Assembly: GCF_002188465.1 (NCBI RefSeq) | Contig: NZ_NINW01000047.1 | Coordinates: forward strand, 1-56,603 | Reading direction: 5' to 3' | Source: Pigmentiphaga sp. NML080357 | Lineage (GTDB): Bacteria > Pseudomonadota > Gammaproteobacteria > Burkholderiales > Burkholderiaceae_B | Length of the DNA: 56,603 bases | Program-made: the position numbers and the translations under genes | Notes under the pieces: generated by a model | Database searches by the model: none | Seen by the model: only the letters and a program-made list of their open reading frames with translations | Told to the model about the DNA's origin: nothing | Part shown: positions 48,042 to 56,374 of the stretch, piece after piece | How positions within the stretch are numbered: position 1 is the first letter of the stretch | How the letters are laid out: every line of letters begins with the position of its first letter

Positions 48042-48617
48042 ATGCCCCGAGTCCTGCTGGTCAACGATACCGACAAGCCCATCGCCGAGTTGCGCGAGGC
48101 GCTGCAGCGCGCGGGATACGAGATCATGGCGGACGTGGCGCATGCCCGGGCGCTGCTCCATGCGGTGGAAACGCAGCGTCCCGACGTGATCATCATCGAT
48201 ACCGAATCGCCCACGCGCGACACCCTGGAGCAGTTGGCGGTCATGAACGCCGCCGCTCCCCGGCCGGTGGTCATGTTCTCGGACGTGGCCGACCAGTCCA
48301 TCATCCGCGCGGCGGTCCGGGCCGGCGTCACGACCTATGTGGTGGATGGCATGGCGCCCGAGAAACTGGCCCCCATCCTGGAAGTCGCCTGTGCCCGCTT
48401 CGACGAGGAAGACAAGCTGCGGCGCCGGCTGGCCGAAGTCGAACAGCAGTTGGCGGACCGCAAGGACATCGACCGGGCCAAGGGCTGGCTGATGGACAGG
48501 CACGGGCTGAGCGAAGCCGAGGCGTTCGAACTCCTGCGCAGCCAGGCCATGAAACAAGGCGCCCGGCTGGGCGACGTCGCGCGGCAGTTGCTGTCGATGT
48601 CCGACCCGCCTGGCTAA
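48042..48617 (+). CDS. nasT: ANTAR-domain antitermination regulator NasT
   Basis: 191 residues. The receiver-like domain (PRVLLVNDTDKPIAELREAL, DVIIIDTESPTRDTLEQLAV, Asp53 at the phospho-acceptor place) is followed by the ANTAR domain (DRKDIDRAKGWLMDRHGLSE, AEAFELLRSQAMKQGARLGD). It should bind the hexaloop hairpins in the nrt and nir leaders and prevent termination. In the known NasS-NasT system NasS holds NasT inactive until nitrate binds. Ten bases before nasS; order nasT-nasS. Confidence 0.93.
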   Translation: MPRVLLVNDTDKPIAELREALQRAGYEIMADVAHARALLHAVETQRPDVIIIDTESPTRDTLEQLAVMNAAAPRPVVMFSDVADQSIIRAAVRAGVTTYVVDGMAPEKLAPILEVACARFDEEDKLRRRLAEVEQQLADRKDIDRAKGWLMDRHGLSEAEAFELLRSQAMKQGARLGDVARQLLSMSDPPG

Positions 48618-48633
48618 CCGATCGGAGATGCCG

Positions 48634-49800
48634 ATGTCCCTTCCCTTTTCTTCCGCGGCGCATCCGGGCGGCCACCTGGTCGCGGGCTCCGATGCGCCGG
48701 AGAAGCGCCAGCTGCGCGTGGGCTTCATCGCGCTGACCGACTGCGCGCCGCTGGTCATCGCGGTCGCCAAAGGGTATGACCGCAAGTACGGCCTCGAAAT
48801 CGTGCTGCAGCGCCAGCCGTCCTGGGCGGCGGTGCGCGACAAGCTGCTGGCCGGCGAGCTCGACGCCTCGCACGCGCTGTACGGGCTGGGCTACGGCATC
48901 CAGCTGGGCCTGGGCGGCCCGCAGCACGACATGGCGATATTGATGTCGCTGAACCAGGGCGGCCAGGCCATCACGCTGTCGCAGGCGCTGGCTCCCCAGG
49001 TGCGCGACGGCGCCTCGCTGGCGCGCCTGGTCCACGGTTCCGAGACGCGCTACACCTTCGCCCATACTTTTCCGACGGGCTCGCACGCCATGCTGCTTTA
49101 TTACTGGCTGGCGGCGCACGACATCCATCCGCTGTACGACGTGCGCAGCGTGGTGATCCCCCCGCCGCAGATGGCCGAGGGCCTGCGGCGGGGGGACGTC
49201 GACGGCTACTGCGTGGGCGAACCGTGGAACGCGCTGGCGCAAAGCGAGGGCAAGGGTTTTACCGTCGCGCTGACCTCGGAAGTCTGGCCCAATCACCCCG
49301 AGAAGGTGCTGGCCTGCACCCGGGACTTCGCCGACCGCCATCCCAACACGGCGCGCGCGCTGGTCATGGCCCTGCTGGAAGCCTGCCGCTACCTGGACGT
49401 GCCCGCCAACCGGGAAGAAGCCGCGTCCTGGCTGGCGCTGCCGGACTACGTCGACGCGCCGCGCGACGTCATCGCGTCGCGGCTGCTGCCGGAGAAGGCG
49501 GCGGACGGCAGCACGCCCGGCATCCGTTTCTTCGGCGACGGCGAGGCCAATTTCCCGTACCTGTCAGACGGGATGTGGCTGATCGCGCAATACCGGCGCT
49601 GGGGCATGCTGCGCGACGAGCCCGACTACGAGGCGGTCGCGCAGGGCATCCACCGGCTCGACCTGTATCGCGAAGCGGCGGCGCAGCTGGGCGTCGCCGT
49701 GCCGGACGCCACCCGGCGATCGAGCCGGCTCATCGACGGCAAGACCTGGGACGGCGGCGACGCCGCCGCCTATGCGCGGAGCTTCGACATCAAGGCCTAG
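48634..49800 (+). CDS. nasS: Nitrate sensor NasS (cytoplasmic NrtA-like)
   Basis: I choose the ATG at 48634 because GGAG lies six bases upstream; an ATG at 48628 sits right on the ribosome site. 388 residues, no signal peptide. After the start, AGSDAPEKRQLRVGFIALTD matches the mature N-terminus of NrtA in this operon. TFPTGSHAMLLYYWLAAHDI and PPPQMAEGLRRGDVDGYCVG show the kept nitrate-binding core. It binds nitrate or nitrite in the cytoplasm and releases NasT. Confidence 0.92.
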   Translation: MSLPFSSAAHPGGHLVAGSDAPEKRQLRVGFIALTDCAPLVIAVAKGYDRKYGLEIVLQRQPSWAAVRDKLLAGELDASHALYGLGYGIQLGLGGPQHDMAILMSLNQGGQAITLSQALAPQVRDGASLARLVHGSETRYTFAHTFPTGSHAMLLYYWLAAHDIHPLYDVRSVVIPPPQMAEGLRRGDVDGYCVGEPWNALAQSEGKGFTVALTSEVWPNHPEKVLACTRDFADRHPNTARALVMALLEACRYLDVPANREEAASWLALPDYVDAPRDVIASRLLPEKAADGSTPGIRFFGDGEANFPYLSDGMWLIAQYRRWGMLRDEPDYEAVAQGIHRLDLYREAAAQLGVAVPDATRRSSRLIDGKTWDGGDAAAYARSFDIKA

Positions 49801-49845
49801 CACGAGACGACCGCGCCCTGCGCCAGTGCGCCGGCCTGGCCCGAC

Positions 49846-49860
49846 GCACTAGGCTGGTGC
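49846..49860. promoter_or_regulatory. NtrC-type binding site (GCACT-N5-GGTGC)
   Basis: GCACT at 49846-49850 and GGTGC at 49856-49860 with the NtrC five-base spacing, one mismatch from a perfect dyad. It is about 120 bases upstream of the predicted nirB transcription start. Confidence 0.65.
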
Positions 49861-49945
49861 CCTGCCGCCCCCACCGTGGCGCCCTCGCCGGCGCTTCGTC
49901 CCCGAACTCCCTGGCGCACCGCATTCCCGACACCGGCAAGCGGCC

Positions 49946-49962
49946 CGGCACGCCCTTTGCTT
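49946..49962 (+). promoter_or_regulatory. Sigma-54 promoter of nirB
   Basis: CGGCAC-N5-TTGCTT, GG at 49947-49948 and GC at 49959-49960, ten bases apart. The predicted +1 is at about 49972, which leaves a leader of about 130 bases. Confidence 0.82.
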
Positions 49963-50025
49963 AATCATGAATGCGCCCATGCGGCGCGCGAACCAGGGCC
50001 GGGGCAATCGCCACGGCCCGCACCA

Positions 50026-50039
50026 GGACAACGGCGTCC
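50026..50039 (+). promoter_or_regulatory. Hexaloop hairpin in the nirB leader (ANTAR-type)
   Basis: Stem ggac/gtcc with the loop AACGGC, identical to the loop of hairpin 2 in the nrt leader (A1, G4). A second upstream hairpin (gggccg..cggccc, 49996-50018) is present but its apical loop does not show a clean A1/G4 hexaloop. So the ANTAR target here is less complete than at nrtA. Confidence 0.6.
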
Positions 50040-50073
50040 CCTCGCAGCCAGGCTGCGGCGGGACGCCGTTGTC
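50027..50073 (+). terminator. Leader hairpin of nirB (attenuator-like)
   Basis: gacaacggcgtccc (50027-50040) and gggacgccgttgtc (50060-50073) form a perfect 14-bp stem with an inner gcagcc/ggctgc hairpin. Only a short T-run (gttt, 50074-50077) follows, so termination efficiency is uncertain. The 5' arm contains the hexaloop hairpin. Confidence 0.65.
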
Positions 50074-50102
50074 GTTTCCGGAACTGTCTGACCGAGTCGA
50101 AC

Positions 50103-52550
50103 ATGATGAACAGATCGAAACTGGTTGTGGTGGGCAACGGCATGGCCGGCATACGCACGCTGGAAGAACTGCTGGCGCTGGCGCCCGACCGATACGACAT
50201 CACGGTCTTCGGCGCCGAGCCGCATCCGAACTACAACCGCATCCTGCTGTCGCCGGTGCTCGCGGGCGAGCAGAACTTCCAGGACATCGTGCTCAACCCG
50301 CTGTCGTGGTACGAGGAAAACGGCATTACGCTGCACACCGGCAAGCCGGTGGTCCGCATCGACCGCCGCCGCCGCGTGGTCGTGGCCGAGGACGGCAGCG
50401 AAGCGCCCTACGACCGCCTGCTGCTGGCGACCGGTTCCAATCCCTTCATCCTGCCCATACCCGGCAAGGACCTGGACGGCGTCATTACCTATCGCGACAT
50501 CCACGACACGCAGCGGATGATCGACGCGGCCCGGACCAAGCGGCGGGCGATCGTCATCGGCGGAGGCCTGCTCGGACTGGAGGCCGCCAACGGCTTGAAG
50601 CTGCGCGGGATGGAGGTGAGCGTGGTGCACCTGGGCGACTGGCTGCTCGAGCGCCAGCTCGACCGCACCGCGGGCAAGCTGCTGGAAGCCTCGCTGGCGG
50701 CGCGCGGGCTCGATTTCTTGCTGGGGCGGTCGACCGCCGAGATCCTTGGCGACGACGCCGGCCGCGTGCGGGGCGTGCGCTTCAAGGACGGCGAGGAAGT
50801 CGAGGCCGAATTGGTCGTCATGGCCGTGGGCATACGGCCCAATACCGCGCTGGCCGAGGCGGCGGGGCTGCACTGCCGCAACGGCATCGTGGTCAACGAC
50901 GTGCTGCAGACCTTCGATCCGCGCATCTACGCGGTGGGCGAATGCGTCAACCATCGCGGCACCGCCTACGGCCTGGTGGCGCCCCTGTTCGAGATGGCCA
51001 AGGTCGCCGCCAATCACCTGGCCGAGCTCGGCTACGGCAGCTACAAGGGCTCGGTACTGTCGACCAAGCTCAAGGTCACCGGCATCGACCTGTTCTCGGC
51101 GGGGGACTTCGCCGGCGGCGCCGATACCGAGGACATCGTGCTGTCGGATCCGGCCGGCGGCGTCTACAAGCGGCTGGTGATCAAGGACGACAAGCTGGTG
51201 GGCGCCTGCCTGTACGGCGACACGGTGGACGGCGCCTGGTACTTCAAGCTTCTGCGCGAAGGACGCGCGATCGGCGAGCTGCGCGACAGGCTGATGTTCG
51301 GCGAATCCAGCGTGGGCGATGCCGGCGTGCAGGGGCAGAGCCGCGCCGCCGCCATGCAGGACAGCGACGAGGTCTGCGGCTGCAACGGCGTCTGCAAGGG
51401 CACCATCGTGCGCGCCATCCAGGACAAGGGCCTGTTCACCGTGGACGACGTCAAGAAGCACACCAAGGCCGCGAGTTCCTGCGGCTCGTGCACCGGCCTG
51501 GTGGAACAGATCCTGATGAACACCCTGGGCTCCAATTTCCAGGAAGCTCCCAAGACCAAGGCGGTATGCGGCTGTACCGACCACAGCCATGCGGCGCTGC
51601 GCCAGGCCATCCGCGAGCACAGGCTGCTGAGCCACGCCGAGGTCTATGCCTTCATGGATTGGCGCACGCCCAACGGCTGCGCCACCTGCCGGCCGGCCGT
51701 CAACTACTACCTGATCTCGACCTGGCCGCGCGAGGCCGTGGACGATCCGCAAAGCCGCTTCATCAACGAGCGCGCGCACGCCAACATCCAGAAAGACGGC
51801 ACGTTCTCGGTCGTGCCGCAGATGAAGGGCGGCGTGACGAACCCGTCGGAACTGCGGCGCATCGCCGATGTGGCCGACAAATACGCCGTGCCCATGATCA
51901 AGGTGACCGGCGGTCAGCGCATCGACCTGCTGGGCGTGAAGAAGGAAGACCTGGTTTCCGTCTGGCGCGACCTGGGAATGAATTCCGGCCATGCCTACGG
52001 CAAGTCCATCCGCACGGTGAAGACCTGCGTGGGCATGGAGTTTTGCCGCTTCGGCACCCAGAACAGCACGCAGATGGGCATCGAGCTCGAGACCATGCTG
52101 GCCAATATGTGGAGTCCGCACAAGGTCAAGCTCGCGGTGTCGGGCTGCCCGCGCAATTGCGCCGAATCGGGCATCAAGGACGTGGGCGTGATCGCGGTCG
52201 ACAGCGGCTGGGAGCTCTACGTGGGCGGCAATGGCGGCATCAAGACCGAGGTCGCGCAATTCCTGGTGAAGGTCAAGACGCCCGAAGAGGTCAAGGAGTA
52301 CGCCGGTGCTTTCCTGCAGCTGTACCGGGAGGAGGCCTATTACCTCGACCGCACCGTGCACTACATCGAGCGCGTGGGCCTGGACTACGTCAAGCGCAAG
52401 ATCGTGGAGGACGCTCCCGGCCGCAAGGCGCTCTACGAACGCCTGCTGTACTCGCTCGAAGGCCTGCGCGACCCCTGGGCCGAACGCGTGCAGGGCAAGG
52501 CCGGGCGCGAATACATCCCCCTGAAACTGGTGTCCGAAGAGGTTGCATGA
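50103..52550 (+). CDS. nirB: Assimilatory nitrite reductase, large subunit
   Basis: Start MMNRSKLVVVGNGMAGIRTL at 50103 (or 50106); 815 residues. Order: FAD domain (VVVGNGMAGIRTLEEL), NADH-binding part (AIVIGGGLLGLEAANGLKL), BFD-type 2Fe-2S motif (CGCNGVCKGT..CGSCTGL), a second Cys site (NGCATCRPAVN) and the siroheme/4Fe-4S region with CVGMEFCRFG and SGCPRNCAESGIKD. It reduces nitrite to ammonium with NAD(P)H in the cytoplasm, with NirD. The siroheme pathway enzyme is coded downstream. Four-base overlap with nirD. Confidence 0.97.
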   Translation: MMNRSKLVVVGNGMAGIRTLEELLALAPDRYDITVFGAEPHPNYNRILLSPVLAGEQNFQDIVLNPLSWYEENGITLHTGKPVVRIDRRRRVVVAEDGSEAPYDRLLLATGSNPFILPIPGKDLDGVITYRDIHDTQRMIDAARTKRRAIVIGGGLLGLEAANGLKLRGMEVSVVHLGDWLLERQLDRTAGKLLEASLAARGLDFLLGRSTAEILGDDAGRVRGVRFKDGEEVEAELVVMAVGIRPNTALAEAAGLHCRNGIVVNDVLQTFDPRIYAVGECVNHRGTAYGLVAPLFEMAKVAANHLAELGYGSYKGSVLSTKLKVTGIDLFSAGDFAGGADTEDIVLSDPAGGVYKRLVIKDDKLVGACLYGDTVDGAWYFKLLREGRAIGELRDRLMFGESSVGDAGVQGQSRAAAMQDSDEVCGCNGVCKGTIVRAIQDKGLFTVDDVKKHTKAASSCGSCTGLVEQILMNTLGSNFQEAPKTKAVCGCTDHSHAALRQAIREHRLLSHAEVYAFMDWRTPNGCATCRPAVNYYLISTWPREAVDDPQSRFINERAHANIQKDGTFSVVPQMKGGVTNPSELRRIADVADKYAVPMIKVTGGQRIDLLGVKKEDLVSVWRDLGMNSGHAYGKSIRTVKTCVGMEFCRFGTQNSTQMGIELETMLANMWSPHKVKLAVSGCPRNCAESGIKDVGVIAVDSGWELYVGGNGGIKTEVAQFLVKVKTPEEVKEYAGAFLQLYREEAYYLDRTVHYIERVGLDYVKRKIVEDAPGRKALYERLLYSLEGLRDPWAERVQGKAGREYIPLKLVSEEVA

Positions 52551-52876
52551 TGAGTGCCAATGATCCGCATCCCTGGGTCCGCCTGTGCGAGGTGGACGAC
52601 ATCCCGAAACTGGGCAGCCGCGTGGTGGAACGCGCGGGCGGCAACCTGGCGGTGTTCCGTACCGCCCAGGACAAGGTCTTCGCGCTGCTCGACCGCTGCC
52701 CCCACAAGAACGGTCCCTTGTCGCAAGGCATCGTCCACGGGGAATCGGTCACCTGCCCCCTGCATGGCTGGCAGATCGGCCTGGAGAACGGGCAGGCCAA
52801 GGCGCCCGACGAGGGGTGCGCGCGCCGTTTCCCGGTGCGCGTGGACAAGGGCGTGGTCTATCTCGGACTGAGCTGA
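52547..52876 (+). CDS. nirD: Nitrite reductase small subunit
   Basis: 109 residues. A Rieske-type fold with DRCPHKNGPLSQG and VTCPLHGWQIGLENGQA, so the Cys-X-His and Cys-X2-His pairs of a 2Fe-2S site are retained, while in many NirD proteins they are lost. It pairs with NirB. The ATG overlaps the nirB stop (ATGATG), a coupled start. The next gene follows after 16 bases. Confidence 0.95.
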   Translation: MMSANDPHPWVRLCEVDDIPKLGSRVVERAGGNLAVFRTAQDKVFALLDRCPHKNGPLSQGIVHGESVTCPLHGWQIGLENGQAKAPDEGCARRFPVRVDKGVVYLGLS

Positions 52877-52892
52877 ACGGCGGGAGCACGTC

Positions 52893-55601
52893 ATGGGCGA
52901 GCCACGAACCACCGCGTCGACCTGCTGCTATTGCGGCGTGGGCTGCGGCGTCCTGATCGACAGCGTTGGCGATCGCATCGTCGGCGTCCGGGGCGACCCC
53001 CATCATCCGGCCAATGCCGGCAAGCTCTGCTCGAAGGGGCTGTCGCTCGCGCTGACCGCGCAAAGCACGGCCGGACGCGCCCTGCATCCATCCTGGCGTC
53101 CCCAGCGCGGCGCGCCGCTGCAGCCGGTGGAATGGGAGTCGGCCTTCGACCACGTCGCGACCCGCCTGGCGGAGATCGTCCGCCGGCATGGCCCCGATGC
53201 GGTGGCCTTCTACGTGTCGGGTCAACTGCTGACCGAGGACTACTACATCTTCAACAAGCTGGCCAAGGGCCTGGTGGGCACCAACAACATCGACACCAAC
53301 TCGCGCCTGTGCATGTCGAGCGCCGTGACGGGCTACAAGCTGTCGCTGGGCGCCGACGGGCCGCCCACCTGCTACGAAGATCTGGACCACGCCCATACGG
53401 TGCTGATCGCCGGCAGCAACATGGCATACGCCCACCCGGTGCTGTACCGCCGGCTCGAAGCGGCACGCGAGGCCCGGCCCGGCACGCGCTGGATCGTCGT
53501 GGATCCGCGCCGCACCGACACCGCGGCCATGGCCGACCTGCACCTGCAAATACAGCCGGGCACCGACGTCGCGCTGTTCAACGGCATGCTGCACCACCTG
53601 ATCTGGGAAGGCTGGCTCGACCACGGCCACATCGCCGGGCATACCGAAGGCTTCGATGCGGTCAAGCGCATAGTGCGCGACACCACGCCGGCCGCCGCCG
53701 CGGCGGTGTGCGGCATTTCCGAGCGGGACCTGTGCCAGGCCGCCGAATGGTTTGCGCGCAGCCCGGCCACGCTGTCGCTCTACTGCATGGGCCTGAACCA
53801 GTCCAGCCACGGCACCGACAAGAACCTCGCGCTGGTCAATCTGCACCTGGCGACGGGCCAGATCGGCCGCGCCGGCGCGGGCCCGTTCTCGCTGACGGGC
53901 CAGCCCAACGCCATGGGCGGCCGCGAAGTGGGCGGCATGGCCACCATGCTGGCGGCCCATCGGGACATCGGCAATGCCGCCCATCGCGCCGAGGTGGCGG
54001 CGTTCTGGAAAGTGGACGCGGTATCCGGCCGCCCCGGCCTGGCCGCCGTCGACATGTTCGACGCGCTGGCCGCGGGCAAGGTGAAAGCGGTGTGGATCGT
54101 CTGTACCAACCCGGCCCATTCGCTGCCCCGCATCGAAGCCGTGCGCCAGGCGCTGCGGCGCGCCGAACTGGTCGTGGTGCAGGAAGCCTACGCCGACACC
54201 GACACCGTGGCGTTCGCCGACGTGCTCCTGCCCGCCGCCAGCTGGGGGGAGAAGGACGGCACCGTCACCAACTCGGAACGGCGCATATCGCGCGTGCGCG
54301 CCGCCATCGCGCCACCGGGCGAGGCGCGGGCCGACTGGCGCATCGCGGCCGAGATCGGCCGGCGCATGCAACGCCTGCTCAAGCCGGACGCCCCCGACCT
54401 GTTTCCCTACCAAACGCCGCGCGAGATCTTCGACGAGCACCGGGCGCTCACGCAAGGCCGCGACCTCGACATCGGCGGGCTGGACTACGACATCCTGGAG
54501 GCGCGCGGGCCGCAGCAATGGCCATTCCCGGCCGGCAGCGCGCAGGGCCTGGCCCGTCGCTATGTCGATCGGCGCTACGCCACCGAATCGGGCCGCGCAT
54601 GCTTCCAGCCCGTCTCCTACCGCCCCGTGGCCGTGGCGACGAGCCCGCGCTATCCCTTCCACCTGACCACCGGGCGGCTGCGGGACCAATGGCACGGCAT
54701 GAGCCGCACCGGCCGCCTCGCGCAAGCATTCTCGCACGCGCCGGAGCCCACGCTCGACATGCATCCGGCGGACGCCGCGCGCCGCGGCCTGTCGGATGGC
54801 GACCTGGTGCAGGTCGAGAGCCGCGACGGCGCCCTCGTGCTGCCGCTCAGGCTGACCGAGGACCTGGCCTCGGGAACCGTGTTTGCCGCCATGCATTGGA
54901 ACGGCCAGTTCATGAACAGCGGCGGTGTCAATGAAGTCTGCAACGCGGCGGTGGACGGCAAGTCGTTCCAGCCGGAGCTCAAGCACACCGCGGTCAGGAT
55001 CGACAAGGCGGAACTGGGATGGCGGGTACGCGCCGCCATCGACGTGGACGGGCAGGAAGAAGCTCTGGCCCGGCGCGCGGCGCTGCAGCCGCTGCTGGCG
55101 GCATGCGGCTATGCCGCGCTGGGCCTGCGCGCCGCCGGCGACCGCACGGTGCTGGCGTTGACCGCCGCCCTGGCCGCGCCCGACGAAGCCTGGCTCGGGG
55201 CGTTGGCCGAGGCCCTGGACATGGGCGCCGGCCCCGACGTCCTGGACTACCGGGACCGGCGGCAGGGCGTACGCAAGTGCGCACGCTGGCAGGCCGACCG
55301 CCTGCTTGCCTTCGTCCTGGCGGGTGACGTGGCACAGGCGGAAGCGCTGCTGGCGCGCCTTGCGGCGGGCAAGCCGTGGGAAGGCTCCCGGCTGCGCGTG
55401 TTCACCCCGGACGCGGCCCCGGTGGTCCGCGACCGCACCGTCTGCCAGTGCAAGGGCGTCGCGGCATCGGCCATCAACGCCGCCATCGCGCGGGGCGCCG
55501 ACGTGGCGGCCCTGAAGGCCACGCTGGGCTGCGGCACCGTGTGCGGCTCTTGCGTGCCGGAACTGTCGCGGATGTGCGGCGCGTCGCGAATGTCGGCATG
55601 A
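52893..55601 (+). CDS. nasA: Assimilatory nitrate reductase, molybdopterin catalytic subunit
   Basis: 902 residues. The N-terminal 4Fe-4S site is CCYCGVGCGV..LCSKG. Molybdopterin domains follow (TNSRLCMSSAVTGYKLSLGA, SLYCMGLNQSSHGTDKNLAL, FSLTGQPNAMGGREVGGMA), and the C-terminal dinucleotide-binding domain (RYPFHLTTGRLRDQWHGMSR). At the C-terminus a BFD-like 2Fe-2S domain is fused (VCQCKGVAASAINAAI, GCGTVCGSCVPEL). It reduces nitrate to nitrite in the cytoplasm; there is no Tat signal. The electron donor is not coded here. ATGA overlap with cobA. Confidence 0.96.
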   Translation: MGEPRTTASTCCYCGVGCGVLIDSVGDRIVGVRGDPHHPANAGKLCSKGLSLALTAQSTAGRALHPSWRPQRGAPLQPVEWESAFDHVATRLAEIVRRHGPDAVAFYVSGQLLTEDYYIFNKLAKGLVGTNNIDTNSRLCMSSAVTGYKLSLGADGPPTCYEDLDHAHTVLIAGSNMAYAHPVLYRRLEAAREARPGTRWIVVDPRRTDTAAMADLHLQIQPGTDVALFNGMLHHLIWEGWLDHGHIAGHTEGFDAVKRIVRDTTPAAAAAVCGISERDLCQAAEWFARSPATLSLYCMGLNQSSHGTDKNLALVNLHLATGQIGRAGAGPFSLTGQPNAMGGREVGGMATMLAAHRDIGNAAHRAEVAAFWKVDAVSGRPGLAAVDMFDALAAGKVKAVWIVCTNPAHSLPRIEAVRQALRRAELVVVQEAYADTDTVAFADVLLPAASWGEKDGTVTNSERRISRVRAAIAPPGEARADWRIAAEIGRRMQRLLKPDAPDLFPYQTPREIFDEHRALTQGRDLDIGGLDYDILEARGPQQWPFPAGSAQGLARRYVDRRYATESGRACFQPVSYRPVAVATSPRYPFHLTTGRLRDQWHGMSRTGRLAQAFSHAPEPTLDMHPADAARRGLSDGDLVQVESRDGALVLPLRLTEDLASGTVFAAMHWNGQFMNSGGVNEVCNAAVDGKSFQPELKHTAVRIDKAELGWRVRAAIDVDGQEEALARRAALQPLLAACGYAALGLRAAGDRTVLALTAALAAPDEAWLGALAEALDMGAGPDVLDYRDRRQGVRKCARWQADRLLAFVLAGDVAQAEALLARLAAGKPWEGSRLRVFTPDAAPVVRDRTVCQCKGVAASAINAAIARGADVAALKATLGCGTVCGSCVPELSRMCGASRMSA

Positions 55602-56374
55602 GCATGATGGAAATGACGAGGATGAAGATGGGCAAAGGACGAGTGATCCTGATGGGCGCCGGCCCCGGCGACCTGGAACTGCTGACCCGCAAGGCGGTGC
55701 GTGCGCTCGCCGCGGCCGACGTGCTGCTGCTCGACGAACTGGTGGCGCCGGACATCGTCGAGCTGGCGCCGCGAGCGCGCGTGCTGCGCGTCGGCAAGCG
55801 CGGCGGCTGTCGCTCCACGCCGCAGGCCTTCATCCAGCGATTGATGCGACGCCACGCGCTGCAGGGCCGGACCGTGGTCAGGGTCAAGGGTGGCGAGGCG
55901 CTGCTGTTCGGCCGTGCGGGCGAGGAGATCGCCTTCCTGGAACAGGCCGGCATCGAGGTGGAATTGGTCAATGGCATCAGCTCGGGACTCGCGGCCGCCA
56001 CTGCCCTCGGCATCTCGCTGACCCACCGGGACCACTGCCACGGCGTGAGCTTCGTCACCGCCCACACCCAGGACGGCGAGCCTCCCAACTGGGCGGCCCT
56101 GGCGCAAAGCCGGACCACGCTGGTGATCTACATGGGCATGCAACGCATCGAGGAAGCGGCGGCCGGCCTGCTGGCGCACCTGCCCGGCACGACCCCTGCG
56201 GCAGTGGTGCAATGGGCCTCGACACCGCGAGAAGCCCGGCTGGTGACACGGCTCGAGCGGCTCGCCGTGGACGCGCGGCAGGCGGGGCTGGGCAGCCCGG
56301 CCATCATCCTCGTCGGCGAGGCGATCGGCCTGGCGCGGGCGGAGGCGGTTCTATCGATGCAGCAAAGCGCCTAG
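55598..56374 (+). CDS. cobA: Uroporphyrinogen-III C-methyltransferase
   Basis: 258 residues from the ATG at 55598 (overlap with the nasA stop); in-frame ATGs at 55604, 55613, 55622 and 55628 are alternatives, MGKGRVILMGAGPGDLELLT being the conserved start. SUMT motifs: GAGPGDLELLTRKAV, VVRVKGGEALLFGRAGEEI, NGISSGLAAATALGISLTHR, TLVIYMGM. It makes precorrin-2 from uroporphyrinogen III, the first step to the siroheme of NirB. Its place in the nir operon couples cofactor and enzyme supply. Could also be called nirE. Confidence 0.95.
   Translation: MSMMEMTRMKMGKGRVILMGAGPGDLELLTRKAVRALAAADVLLLDELVAPDIVELAPRARVLRVGKRGGCRSTPQAFIQRLMRRHALQGRTVVRVKGGEALLFGRAGEEIAFLEQAGIEVELVNGISSGLAAATALGISLTHRDHCHGVSFVTAHTQDGEPPNWAALAQSRTTLVIYMGMQRIEEAAAGLLAHLPGTTPAAVVQWASTPREARLVTRLERLAVDARQAGLGSPAIILVGEAIGLARAEAVLSMQQSA

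Larger units (their letters stand above)
49801..50102 (+). other. Regulatory region of the nir operon
   Basis: 302 bases with no gene. It contains an NtrC-like dyad (49846-49860), a sigma-54 element (49946-49962), one hexaloop hairpin and a perfect 14-bp hairpin, then the nirB start. A spurious frame runs through it, without a ribosome site. Confidence 0.75.

Noticed and set aside
49996-50018. gggccg..cggccc hairpin as a canonical first ANTAR hexaloop at nirB
   Set aside because: The apical loop gives aatc or caatcg, without A at position 1 and G at position 4. Mentioned only as a possible variant.
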